Source: Kiritimatiellales bacterium (lineage in GTDB: Bacteria; Verrucomicrobiota; Kiritimatiellia; Kiritimatiellales; Tichowtungiaceae). Taken from it: a DNA stretch of 64,000 nt. The notes below the pieces were generated by a model. That model was not told the DNA's origin. It made no database searches and was given only the letters and a program-made list of their open reading frames with translations. This document shows positions 53,398 to 61,890 of the stretch, piece by piece. Every line of letters starts with the position of its first letter. The stretch's first letter is position 1. The stretch spans positions 62,001 to 126,000 of the forward strand of contig JBBADV010000001.1 of NCBI GenBank assembly GCA_041656295.1, in the 5' to 3' direction. A program made the position numbers and the translations under genes.

Positions 53398-54186
53398 TTA
53401 TTCAGTCGGCGGCGGCGAAACAACGCTCACTGAGATTGCGTCTATGCCAACCATTGCGTCGCCGCCGGAAAAGTCGTTGTCGACCAGTCGAAACGTCAGA
53501 AACTGTCCATGACGAATACCAATGCCTGCTGTTCCGGCAATCGTAAATTGGTTTAAATTTCCGTTCAACTTACCAGGTTCAACACCATCACCAATAACCG
53601 GTGTTGCAACTGTTCCCAGTGTAGTCCAGTTTGAAGAAATCAGGTTATTGGTAGTTCCGCCGGCGCTGTGGACTTTGTACTGGAGCATAAAAATCTGCGC
53701 GGCCGTATTACGATCGCTCCATTGTTCCAATACAAAACTATACCGGATGGTTAAATTTGTATGGCCGTCTTTTCCGGTCTGATCCCGAAACCGGATTCCG
53801 GTATAGCCGGTACCTGTGGCAGATGTCGTAAACCACCCTAACGCCCGATCCGTATCACCGGGCAGCCCCATATTGTAAGCACCTGCCGAAATATTCCCAC
53901 CTACTGATGCCGCCAAGCTCACTGGAATACCATCCGGGTATATATCTGTCTTTACGCACTTCAGATATACTCCCCGAACCGTATTGCCATCATCCCATGT
54001 CACATTTCCCGTACCCAGCGAACTGAAATTTTCAGTATACGTAAATGTTTTACTGTCCATCACAATGTAATCGGCAGATACCAGTCCGGCGGAACCAAGC
54101 AAATATATTCCCATTCGAAAAAAGTTTTTCGTGACCGCCCCTCCCTTTCTGTCACACCAACGTTTCGGAAATATATTTCTATTCAC
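53398..54186 (-). CDS. Secreted family B protein without anchor; start codon doubtful
   Basis: The family B body is complete (FSSLGTGNVTWDDGNT, GDTDRALGWFTT, GYTGIRFRDQTG, FVLEQWSDRN, LTFRLVDND, AMVGIDAISVSV) and ends VVSPPPTE with no anchor. The frame is open to a GTG at 54186, which overlaps the stop of the upstream gene. By comparison with its paralogue at 54179, a start would be expected at 54132, after GGAGGGGCGGTC, but that codon is ACG, not ATG. An ATG at 54114 would leave a short signal peptide. Translation could use ACG, the GTG, or be weak. The protein is about 244-262 residues. Confidence 0.7.
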   Translation of the reverse strand: MNRNIFPKRWCDRKGGAVTKNFFRMGIYLLGSAGLVSADYIVMDSKTFTYTENFSSLGTGNVTWDDGNTVRGVYLKCVKTDIYPDGIPVSLAASVGGNISAGAYNMGLPGDTDRALGWFTTSATGTGYTGIRFRDQTGKDGHTNLTIRYSFVLEQWSDRNTAAQIFMLQYKVHSAGGTTNNLISSNWTTLGTVATPVIGDGVEPGKLNGNLNQFTIAGTAGIGIRHGQFLTFRLVDNDFSGGDAMVGIDAISVSVVSPPPTE

Positions 54187-54988
54187 GATTTCTCAATCTC
54201 TGCCGCACAACAAAAAAGCCGGCACTGCTGATTAAGAACAGGTGTAACGATGATGCCTCAGGAATTATCGTCAGTGTAAAGCTGTCTATCCCGGTCATTG
54301 AATTTTGATTATTCGCATCATGCTTATCAACTAAACGGAATGTTATGAATTGATTATTTCTCAGTTCAACATCAAATGCTCCGGATATTGTAAACTGATT
54401 CGTATTTCCATTAACATAATTTGGATCGGTACCTTCTGAATTATTGTGAATAGGCGTAATTGCTGTTCCTAAAGTAATCCAGTTTGCTGACATTAAATTA
54501 TTAACATCTCCGTTTGAGGAGTGGATTTTATATTGCAGAATGAATTGATCATCGACTTTATTTCTAGTTCCCCACTGTTCAAGAACAACACTATACTGAA
54601 GCGTTATATTATTTGTTTCTCCGGTTTTATTCTGAAAGCGTATTCCGGTATATGACTCTTTAAATCCGCTTGATGTAAACCAGCCCAGCGCACGATCCGA
54701 AGAACCGGCCTCCCCCATATTGAAAGGGCCGCCACCACTTTTATTTCCATCAGATGCCGCCACAGTCGTCGGGATCCAGTTTGCCGCTGACAAACTATTA
54801 TTTGTTGTCGACATCATATACACGCCTTTAATCGTGTTTCCATCATTCCAGGTTACATCTCCCGAACCTAACGAATTGAAATTTTCAGTGTACGAAAATG
54901 TTTTACTGTCCATCACAATAAAATTGGCTGAAACCATTCCGGCGAAACCAATCAAACCTGTTACCAATCGAATAATACTATTCTTCAT
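54179..54988 (-). CDS. Secreted family B protein with PEP-CTERM-like anchor
   Basis: This 269-residue protein has a signal peptide (IIRLVTGLIGFAGMVSA) after AAGGAAGG, the family B body (NSLGSGDVTWNDGNTIKG, GSSDRALGWFTSS, SYTGIRFQNKTG, VVLEQWGTRN, ITFRLVDKHD, SMTGIDSFTLTI) and an IPEASSLHLFLISSAGFF anchor with basic RQRLRNRE tail. The anchor and its codons are nearly identical to those of the 47147 gene, as if exchanged as a cassette. It overlaps the next gene. Confidence 0.8.
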   Translation of the reverse strand: MKNSIIRLVTGLIGFAGMVSANFIVMDSKTFSYTENFNSLGSGDVTWNDGNTIKGVYMMSTTNNSLSAANWIPTTVAASDGNKSGGGPFNMGEAGSSDRALGWFTSSGFKESYTGIRFQNKTGETNNITLQYSVVLEQWGTRNKVDDQFILQYKIHSSNGDVNNLMSANWITLGTAITPIHNNSEGTDPNYVNGNTNQFTISGAFDVELRNNQFITFRLVDKHDANNQNSMTGIDSFTLTIIPEASSLHLFLISSAGFFVVRQRLRNRE

Positions 54989-55063
54989 AACCCTTCCTTT
55001 CTGTTCTGTTTTTACTCCGTCCGGCTTCACAGCACCTGCTGCGCCGGAATTTACTACCCGAAA

Positions 55064-55699
55064 TTACAGCTCAACAGACAGCGTAATACTGTCCAGTCCG
55101 ACCATTGCATTTCCCTTAGAGATATATTTGTCGATAATCCTGAATGTAATGAACTGATTGTTTCTAAGCTGAACGTTCACTGATCCCTCGATTGCAAACT
55201 GATTGCTGTTACCGTCGATGTACCGTTCAGAGTTAGAAGAATCCGCCGGCGCCTTTGCGCTGCCAAGATCCGTCCACGATTTTGAATTCAGATTGTTCTC
55301 TGTCCCGTTTGTGCTGTGAATCTTATATTGCAGGACAAAGGTTTCCGGATTGTCGTTGCGGGCGCCCCACTGCTCCAAAACAAATTTATATTTTAACGTC
55401 AGATCGTCTTTGCCGGTCTGATTTCTGAAACGCACACCGATATAAGACTGTCCGATGCCGCTGGTGGTAAGCCAGCCCAGCGCGCGGTCTTTAGAACCTT
55501 CCTTGCCCATGTGATATGCACCGCCGGTGGAATGCTGCCCATACGATACACCCAGTCTTTCAGGAATGCCGACGGAGGAGGAAATCATATATACACCGCG
55601 CACGGTGATGCCGTCGTTCCAGCCCGACGCGACAACGCCCAGCGAACTGAAATCTTCTGTATACGAAAATCCTTTGCCGGTCATATTAATATAATTTCC
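55064..55699 (-). repeat. Duplicated 636-bp module, copy 2 (free gene)
   Basis: Counterpart of 49591-50226. Both copies end at their own stop codons and align end to end. Confidence 0.85.
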
Positions 55700-55756
55700 G
55701 GATACCATTCCGGCGACGCCGGATAAGCACAGAACTGCAATGAGTTTTTTCTTCAT
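55064..55756 (-). CDS. Secreted family B protein without anchor; parent or copy of the sulfatase module
   Basis: This 230-residue protein has a signal peptide (KKLIAVLCLSGVAGMVSG) and the family B body from NYINMTGKGFSYTEDFSSLG to GLDSITLSVEL, with no anchor. It matches the C-terminus of the 49591 sulfatase along its whole length. It is the first gene of the run 55756 to 53398. No catalytic residues are visible. It may act as a soluble binding partner of the fused sulfatase or simply be the source of the fusion. Confidence 0.8.
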   Translation of the reverse strand: MKKKLIAVLCLSGVAGMVSGNYINMTGKGFSYTEDFSSLGVVASGWNDGITVRGVYMISSSVGIPERLGVSYGQHSTGGAYHMGKEGSKDRALGWLTTSGIGQSYIGVRFRNQTGKDDLTLKYKFVLEQWGARNDNPETFVLQYKIHSTNGTENNLNSKSWTDLGSAKAPADSSNSERYIDGNSNQFAIEGSVNVQLRNNQFITFRIIDKYISKGNAMVGLDSITLSVEL

Positions 55757-55849
55757 GTTTTCGCCCTTGTTATATTTAGCTGTATCTTATATTCAACTGT
55801 ATATGCTAAATGTTAATCCTGCAAGCTGAAAATTCTGTTTTTAAACTCA

Positions 55850-58459
55850 TCATTTAACCTGCCACGCACCGGCCGGCGAGATGAGCGCCGTGAATTCTTT
55901 TCCTGCCGTTTCCAATCCTTTTTTCGGTTTCCACTGAACGGACACATCGCCGTTTTCCAGCACACCTGCCGTTATGCCATAACCGGCGGCACGTCCGGTT
56001 TCCACGCCCATGTAATGCGGCTTTCCGCAAACATCAATACCGGTTGAATCCGCCGCATGCGGAACCAGTACGGTGACAAAGACCTCTTCTTTTCCGGCGG
56101 TGAACTTCCGGCGGGAGGAGACGGCGTAATCGTTCATACCCCACAGTTTCGGCTGGAGTTGAACGCCATACTGCGTTCCGCGTTTATAATCGAAATAGAC
56201 CATCAGACGGCGGCCGGAGACAAAATCCTGCGCCGCATCGAACCAGTGCAGTCCTGATCCGGGCGGACTGAACAGCTGCCACACCGGGCCGCCGATCATT
56301 CCGTCCGCCGTTTTTCCGGGAATAAACCGGTCGACGACAATTAAAATTCCCTCCGGCCGCAACAGCGTCTGGCGGGTCCACGACGAATCGTATGTCCAGA
56401 CGCCTTCGTAGCTTGCCGATCCAAAACAGCCGTTCTCATTTTCTTCCACAGAAAAACCGGTCAGCAAACCGCCCTGCTGATTGTCGGCATACATACTGCG
56501 CGGTGCAAATCCGTTCACGGCGAATTTTACCGGCGCGCGCAGAAACTCGGAGACATCGCTCTGATAATTTATTAAACAGCCGAGCCGCTGATATTCTTTG
56601 TTTAAATCAACCGTCAGACCGCCGGTATCGAGAACCAAATCAATCCGTCCCGGCGGACAGATCACTTTTAAAACGCGTTCGCCGGTTTGCGGATCGTTGA
56701 CGATGGAGAGCAGCTGATCGTTATTGAGAATCTGCGGTTCCTGATTTTTTGAACCCGGCGGATAATAACAGACTTTCAGGTTTTCCGAAATCCGGTCAAA
56801 CCGCTCAATAATTTTTTCGCCGCTTTTACCGGCGACAAAAAGTTTGGAAAGGAACAGTTCATACGGACCGTCCGACGGCGCAATTTTCCGGTAATCCCGG
56901 TACCACGCAACACCGCCGCGATCAAATGAAAGTCCGCGCAAATAATGGTCGCTCTCTTTTTCAATTTCGGCGCGCGGAAAATTCACCAGCTGAATCGCAA
57001 CGGTGTTCAGTTTCAGATTGTCACATTTGCCCTCCAGTCCATCCGGATTGGTATGGCTGTAGCCGAGATTGCGCCGGGTTTCATGAAAGCGCCGGCCGGG
57101 CGTTTCACTCTGCCAGTCCGCGCTGTCCTGATAATCGAGCATCAGCCGCAAATTGGATGACATGCGGTACCAGTAATCCGACGCCATTCCACCGGTCTGA
57201 TTGTATGGAAACTCCAGCGTCGAATCGCTCACCACAAATGTGTTCGCCTGCCCCGGCCATTTGCTCCAGTGCGAACGGCTTAAATAGAGAATTCCGTCGA
57301 CTTCATAATGATACACTTCAACGCGATTGTCTTCGTGTCCGTGAAATGTGGTGTTCTGCCGGTCGTTCAAATACAGCGCCGCATACGGATTTCCCGCTGT
57401 CCGCGCCGGATTTAAAATCAGCCGGTCCGGAATTTTATAGGTCGCCGGATAAAGCAGTGAAACCGCGGATGAAACACCGGGCATCTCTGCCGTTATTCCG
57501 GCGCGATAAAAAGCTCCTAAGCGGCTTTCCAGTACTTCACGCTGCTGATTTTCCGGCACGCGCTCGCCTTTATGGTCGCGCGCATATCCGGCGGTTCCGG
57601 CGAGCAGTGTTTTTTCCGCCGCCCAAAGAAGCGTCGGATCGCCGGTGCATTCAACGGCCGCAATCAAACCGTCGACGTACGCCTCCTGCCCGTGTCCGTC
57701 GCCGGGCGCGACAACCAGACCGGACGGACTGACATGATCGCGCAGGCGGTACAGCATCGCGCGCATTTTACCGCCCTTCAGTTTCTCTTCTTTTCCGAGG
57801 ATTCCGCCGAGCTGCAAAATCTGCGGAAACCAGTGCGCGACATAGCCCGGTTCATAATTATCGCCGGGGCCGTAGAAATCCATCCAGACCGCTTCCGCAT
57901 ATTCCGCCCAGTTTCCGGCGCGCTCAGACTGCGGAAAAAGTGTTTTTGCGTATGCCTGCGCAATTGCAAAATGCAGCGGACGGTTATTGGGGCCGCGTTC
58001 CGCCGGAAAAAAATATGTTTCGGCAACCTGCTGAATCCGTTGACTCAGCTCCGGCGTTACTCTGCCGTCCTGCCGGAGAGCATCGTACAGCGTCATAATC
58101 CGCGCCTGAGAAAAAAAGCATCCGGCCATCGTCGCGGTCACCGACTTGGTGGTGTGAGCGTTTAATACAACCTGCCCGCTTTCTGTTTCATCGAGTTGCA
58201 GATATTCCGTTAACAGCCAAAGCCGCAATAAAGCTTTCTGCTTTGAGGTTTCAGTGTTTTCCGCAACTTCCGCCAATCCATCGGCAATAAACCGCCGGAC
58301 TTCCATGTTCGGTTTCAACTGTTTAATCAGCGTTGCTTTGTCGGCGGCGCTCACCTGCTCAACTGAATCAGCGCAGCGCTGCAGGATTAATTTGTTATCC
58401 GCCGCATATCCGGTGGACAGCAGGGAAAGTACAATGAATATATATTTAAAATTGTTCAT
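55850..58459 (-). CDS. Secreted heparinase II/III-like polysaccharide lyase candidate
   Basis: This 869-residue protein has a signal peptide (KYIFIVLSLLSTGYA), a helical N-terminal half of about 380 residues and a beta-rich C-terminal half. TTFHGHEDNRVEVYHYEVDG near residue 395 resembles the HGHxD segment that opens the beta-sandwich of heparinase II/III-type lyases. SHWSKWPGQANTFVVS and GRRFHETRRNLGYSH follow. Such enzymes cleave uronic-acid polymers by beta-elimination. It starts three bases after the upstream gene's stop, with GGAGTAA as ribosome site. The family is a guess from fold and motif. Confidence 0.7.
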   Translation of the reverse strand: MNNFKYIFIVLSLLSTGYAADNKLILQRCADSVEQVSAADKATLIKQLKPNMEVRRFIADGLAEVAENTETSKQKALLRLWLLTEYLQLDETESGQVVLNAHTTKSVTATMAGCFFSQARIMTLYDALRQDGRVTPELSQRIQQVAETYFFPAERGPNNRPLHFAIAQAYAKTLFPQSERAGNWAEYAEAVWMDFYGPGDNYEPGYVAHWFPQILQLGGILGKEEKLKGGKMRAMLYRLRDHVSPSGLVVAPGDGHGQEAYVDGLIAAVECTGDPTLLWAAEKTLLAGTAGYARDHKGERVPENQQREVLESRLGAFYRAGITAEMPGVSSAVSLLYPATYKIPDRLILNPARTAGNPYAALYLNDRQNTTFHGHEDNRVEVYHYEVDGILYLSRSHWSKWPGQANTFVVSDSTLEFPYNQTGGMASDYWYRMSSNLRLMLDYQDSADWQSETPGRRFHETRRNLGYSHTNPDGLEGKCDNLKLNTVAIQLVNFPRAEIEKESDHYLRGLSFDRGGVAWYRDYRKIAPSDGPYELFLSKLFVAGKSGEKIIERFDRISENLKVCYYPPGSKNQEPQILNNDQLLSIVNDPQTGERVLKVICPPGRIDLVLDTGGLTVDLNKEYQRLGCLINYQSDVSEFLRAPVKFAVNGFAPRSMYADNQQGGLLTGFSVEENENGCFGSASYEGVWTYDSSWTRQTLLRPEGILIVVDRFIPGKTADGMIGGPVWQLFSPPGSGLHWFDAAQDFVSGRRLMVYFDYKRGTQYGVQLQPKLWGMNDYAVSSRRKFTAGKEEVFVTVLVPHAADSTGIDVCGKPHYMGVETGRAAGYGITAGVLENGDVSVQWKPKKGLETAGKEFTALISPAGAWQVK

Positions 58460-58462
58460 AAT

Positions 58463-60454
58463 TTACTCCTGCGGCACCGCCAGCCGGTCGCCATCCACCG
58501 TCCAGTTTTCAAAATCATAGCGTAATTGAACGCCGGCAAAATCAACGGTGACCACCGGACTTTTCCAGTCCTGAACCGCCCAGGGTGAATCGAGCATTTT
58601 CCACTGATTATAATGAACCGGCTGTTCGTTGATGAAATGCTTCCCGTCCGGCGACTTTCCGAGTTCTGTAAAAACAATCCGCAGTGAATCGCCGGAAATG
58701 GTTTTATACGAAAATTCGGGGCGGCTTTTGTTCATCTTCGAAACGTCGGTGCGGTTTTCTTTCAGTACATCATTGATGAACGCCGCCAGCTGTTCGTCAA
58801 CATTACCTGCATACCGGCCGGCATCCGCCGTTTCCAGCACCCACGCATTTTTGCGTGCGTCGGCCCAGCGGATGTCTACCGGAAAGGCAACGTCGGCTTG
58901 GGTTGTATTTCTTTCCCATGTCGTCGGCGCCATGGAATAAAAACCGAACAGCATGTTTCCAGCGTGGTTGAATATCCATGAATTCGTTTCAACCTGCTTC
59001 ACGATGGCGCCGGATTTTACAAATGTAATGTATTGTTTATAAAATTCATAACCAGACGGCACATCATATAATCCAATGGCCGTACGCTGGTGCTGCATCC
59101 GGTGACTGTACGGGTTTTCGCCGGAACCGAAGTTATTCAAATCTGTTCTGCCGAAATACGGCTGGCGGTAATTTTCCTGAAACACATAAAAATGGCTGGA
59201 CGGTTTTTCGGAAATCCACGTCAGATTCAGCGCGCGCTGTTCTTTAAACACCGCGGTTTTAATTCCTTTTTTTCCATCATAGTCAGTCTCACCGATCGTC
59301 AGAGAATATGCCGGCGTATGATAAAATGTTTTCCGGATCACCGCTTCTTCAAGCGTTTCTCTTTCAGAGCTGAAAATGTGACTTTCAAATTTTTCACGTT
59401 CCGCCGAACGGTCGTGTGCAATTTTTTCAAAAACCGGCGGCATCTGATATTCACCGAACAGAAACATCACCGGCAGATCGTCGAACACCTGCGGATAGCG
59501 CGCGCCGAAATACAGCCAGCCGACTGCTTTCGTATTAAGCAGACCTTCGGTTTGCGCCAGATTTTTATAATATTTGCAGCGGTAGAATGTTTCGGCCTGA
59601 TATCCCTGATTCCAGTCGGTGGCAAGATTGAGCATGAAATAATCCAGCACCATCGTTGCGCGTTTTCTCATTTCGGAATCTTTTGAAAACTCGGCGAGCA
59701 TTTTTACGGCTTCGATATCGCACATAAAATAAATCTGCGAATGCTCAACCTGATTCTTAACGGCGAAGTACTGAAAAATTTCATCAATGTTTTCTTTGCA
59801 GTACTGTTTAATCTCCGCCGCTGATTTTGAACTGACGGTTTTGCCGCGAAAATCAATGGCATAATCTGTATTTACCGGCATGTCCGCATCGCGAAAATCC
59901 GGCCAGTATTCTGCAGCCAGATATCCGGCGACATAAAGATACAGCCGCATATTCACTGTTCCGGCGGAGCAGTCATAATTCCACCGCTGAAGCAGTTCTT
60001 TCTGCAGTGTCATCATATCGTCCGGCAGAAACTCCTGTCCCAATAATGTCGTCCACAGCGAACGGGTTGTCGACCAGGGACCGTCTTGCGTATTATCGCA
60101 CAGGCTGACCGCGGTGCGGAACACAGCACCGGCACTGTCTTTTTCGGGCTGTCCGCTCAGAATTCTGGCACTGACCGGATTAATCTGGCGTTTCAACAGT
60201 GTTGACGCATTGCTGCCGCGATTCACTTTATACCATCCAGCAGCAACCGGCTGTTCCAGCATGTGCGCCATGATTTCGTTTCTGCGGGCGGCAAAATCTG
60301 CACCGGAAACTGTATCGCCGATACTGTTTGATGAAACCGCCAGCGACAGCAGAAATCCGGTAATCAGTGAATTATTTTTTACCTGACTGAATGCAGAACA
60401 GACCAGTCCGCCGGATAATAATAAAGCCAATGTTTTCGTTTGCGTGGTTTTCAC
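58463..60454 (-). CDS. Large secreted protein, possible helical-toroid lyase
   Basis: I do not recognise this 663-residue protein by name. It has a signal peptide (TKTLALLLSGGLVCSAFS), a helical first half (WNYDCSAGTVNMRLYLYVAG, QIYFMCDIEAVKMLAEF) and a beta-rich second half (FGRTDLNNFGSGENPYSHRM, LRYDFENWTVDGDRL). The layout is that of polysaccharide lyases with an alpha/alpha toroid and a sandwich. The GTG at 60454 is preferred because AGAGG sits nine bases upstream. It is co-transcribed with the heparinase-like gene, only three bases away, which suggests joint action. Confidence 0.65.
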   Translation of the reverse strand: MKTTQTKTLALLLSGGLVCSAFSQVKNNSLITGFLLSLAVSSNSIGDTVSGADFAARRNEIMAHMLEQPVAAGWYKVNRGSNASTLLKRQINPVSARILSGQPEKDSAGAVFRTAVSLCDNTQDGPWSTTRSLWTTLLGQEFLPDDMMTLQKELLQRWNYDCSAGTVNMRLYLYVAGYLAAEYWPDFRDADMPVNTDYAIDFRGKTVSSKSAAEIKQYCKENIDEIFQYFAVKNQVEHSQIYFMCDIEAVKMLAEFSKDSEMRKRATMVLDYFMLNLATDWNQGYQAETFYRCKYYKNLAQTEGLLNTKAVGWLYFGARYPQVFDDLPVMFLFGEYQMPPVFEKIAHDRSAEREKFESHIFSSERETLEEAVIRKTFYHTPAYSLTIGETDYDGKKGIKTAVFKEQRALNLTWISEKPSSHFYVFQENYRQPYFGRTDLNNFGSGENPYSHRMQHQRTAIGLYDVPSGYEFYKQYITFVKSGAIVKQVETNSWIFNHAGNMLFGFYSMAPTTWERNTTQADVAFPVDIRWADARKNAWVLETADAGRYAGNVDEQLAAFINDVLKENRTDVSKMNKSRPEFSYKTISGDSLRIVFTELGKSPDGKHFINEQPVHYNQWKMLDSPWAVQDWKSPVVTVDFAGVQLRYDFENWTVDGDRLAVPQE

Positions 60455-60477
60455 AATACACATCCTCTCAATCTGTT

Positions 60478-61710
60478 TTAGTTGTTTTCCGGCAGAAACA
60501 CAGGTTCGGATTTCACCGCCCATGGACATCCCGCCTCGTAGAAACTTTTCTCTTCGACGAACATTTTTTCAGTCAGCGGATCAATCCCGGCAATATACCG
60601 GTTAATGTCCCCCGCCTTTAAACAATCGTCATCTGCGCCAACCCGGGTTTCGCCGATAAATTTTTCCGGCACGTTAACAATGCGTCCTGATTCAAACCCT
60701 TTTTCGATGCAGCAGACATGCTGCCAGCTGTTCGCCACGGTGGCCGCCGGGGAACCACCATAATCAATTGCATCGCACACCTGTTCATAAATCATCCGGC
60801 AGAAATCGCCGTTTCTATATCCGTCGCCGATGCGCTCACACTCTTCAAATCCGTTTTCTGTCCGCCGGTAAACCACCGCATCGTTATTGAACTCCCAAAC
60901 GATCTTGCCGTTTTCAAAAATATACTCTGTCTTCGGATCGCGCCGTACATCCGTGGAATGAGACGCGATATATGTGATGTGAACATCTGTATCGGTATGA
61001 ACGCGCAGAAACTGTGTGTCGCACGATTCAATATGTTTTACTCTGTAATTTTCGCAATACACCGAATCCGGTACCGCTGTTTTGTTCTCTGTTTTTCCGG
61101 CGGCATACAGCATATTATTCAGGTAATGCGCCGTCGCGTTCATCATCGGGCAGTCATTGATTACTTTTCCGTTATACCGCAGTTTTCCCCGCCACGCATT
61201 ACTGTAATATGCATCCGCACGCTGCCACAGCACCCGGCTTTTTGCTGAAACCAATCGTCCTAATTCTTGATTCAATACGATCTGTTTAATCCGCTTCAAG
61301 ACCGGTGAATAAATATTCTGAAAGCAGATCGCCAGAATTTTTCCTGCGCTTTCCTGCGCCGATTTCATTTGCATGCATTCATCTACTGTTCCGGCAACCG
61401 GCTTTTCGCAAATCACATGATAGCCGGCGGACAGCGCCTTAATGCTCATTTCACAATGATCAGCAATCCCGACCGGCAGTACAATAATATCGGTCCGCCC
61501 GCATTCGCCGGCCAGTAATTCTTCATAGTTTGTGTAAACCCGGCCGCCAGCAGACTCAATTGCTCCGGCCGTTGCCGCCTGTTCATCCATGAACTGTTCG
61601 AGAATCAGCACCGCCGCCAGTTTCACCGTGTTGCGCCGTTCCAGCGAACGAATTAAATGATAATGATACCGCGCATATCCGCCGACACCGACTAAAGCAA
61701 TATTTTTCAT
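60478..61710 (-). CDS. Gfo/Idh/MocA family oxidoreductase
   Basis: This 410-residue enzyme has the Rossmann motif NIALVGVGGYARYHYHLI at the N-terminus, CEKPVAGTVDECM near residue 100 with the conserved EKP Lys, and the family's later VINDCPMMNATAHYLNNML segment near 200. It should act on a sugar or sugar acid with NAD(P). GGACGGGTGA precedes its ATG. It heads the operon with the two large secreted proteins at 58463 and 55850. Confidence 0.9.
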   Translation of the reverse strand: MKNIALVGVGGYARYHYHLIRSLERRNTVKLAAVLILEQFMDEQAATAGAIESAGGRVYTNYEELLAGECGRTDIIVLPVGIADHCEMSIKALSAGYHVICEKPVAGTVDECMQMKSAQESAGKILAICFQNIYSPVLKRIKQIVLNQELGRLVSAKSRVLWQRADAYYSNAWRGKLRYNGKVINDCPMMNATAHYLNNMLYAAGKTENKTAVPDSVYCENYRVKHIESCDTQFLRVHTDTDVHITYIASHSTDVRRDPKTEYIFENGKIVWEFNNDAVVYRRTENGFEECERIGDGYRNGDFCRMIYEQVCDAIDYGGSPAATVANSWQHVCCIEKGFESGRIVNVPEKFIGETRVGADDDCLKAGDINRYIAGIDPLTEKMFVEEKSFYEAGCPWAVKSEPVFLPENN

Positions 61711-61890
61711 TCACCCGTCCGTTACAATGTAAAATCAGTTTATGAATCAACAGATACATAGTGCCAGAAATCCATTTTGCTGGCGCAACTCATATTCTGT
61801 TGAATGTCATATATAGCTATAATAAAAAAGTTATCCTCGTCAATGTCAATGCGTAATTTGTGAAAACCGGTTTGCCCGGGCAGCCCGACG
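61711..61890. promoter_or_regulatory. Gap between the GntR/LacI gene and the oxidoreductase gene
   Basis: The stretch holds no supported gene, although one minus-strand frame reads GLPGQTGFHKLRIDIDED, which could be a relic. A/T-rich sequence near 61800-61840 (TATATAGCTATAATAAAAAA) could hold a promoter for the operon starting at 61710. Confidence 0.4.

Noticed and set aside
54179..54186. Translational coupling through the GTG at 54186 as certain start
   Set aside because: The predicted N-terminus would put 18 charged residues before the signal peptide, so it cannot be taken as established.
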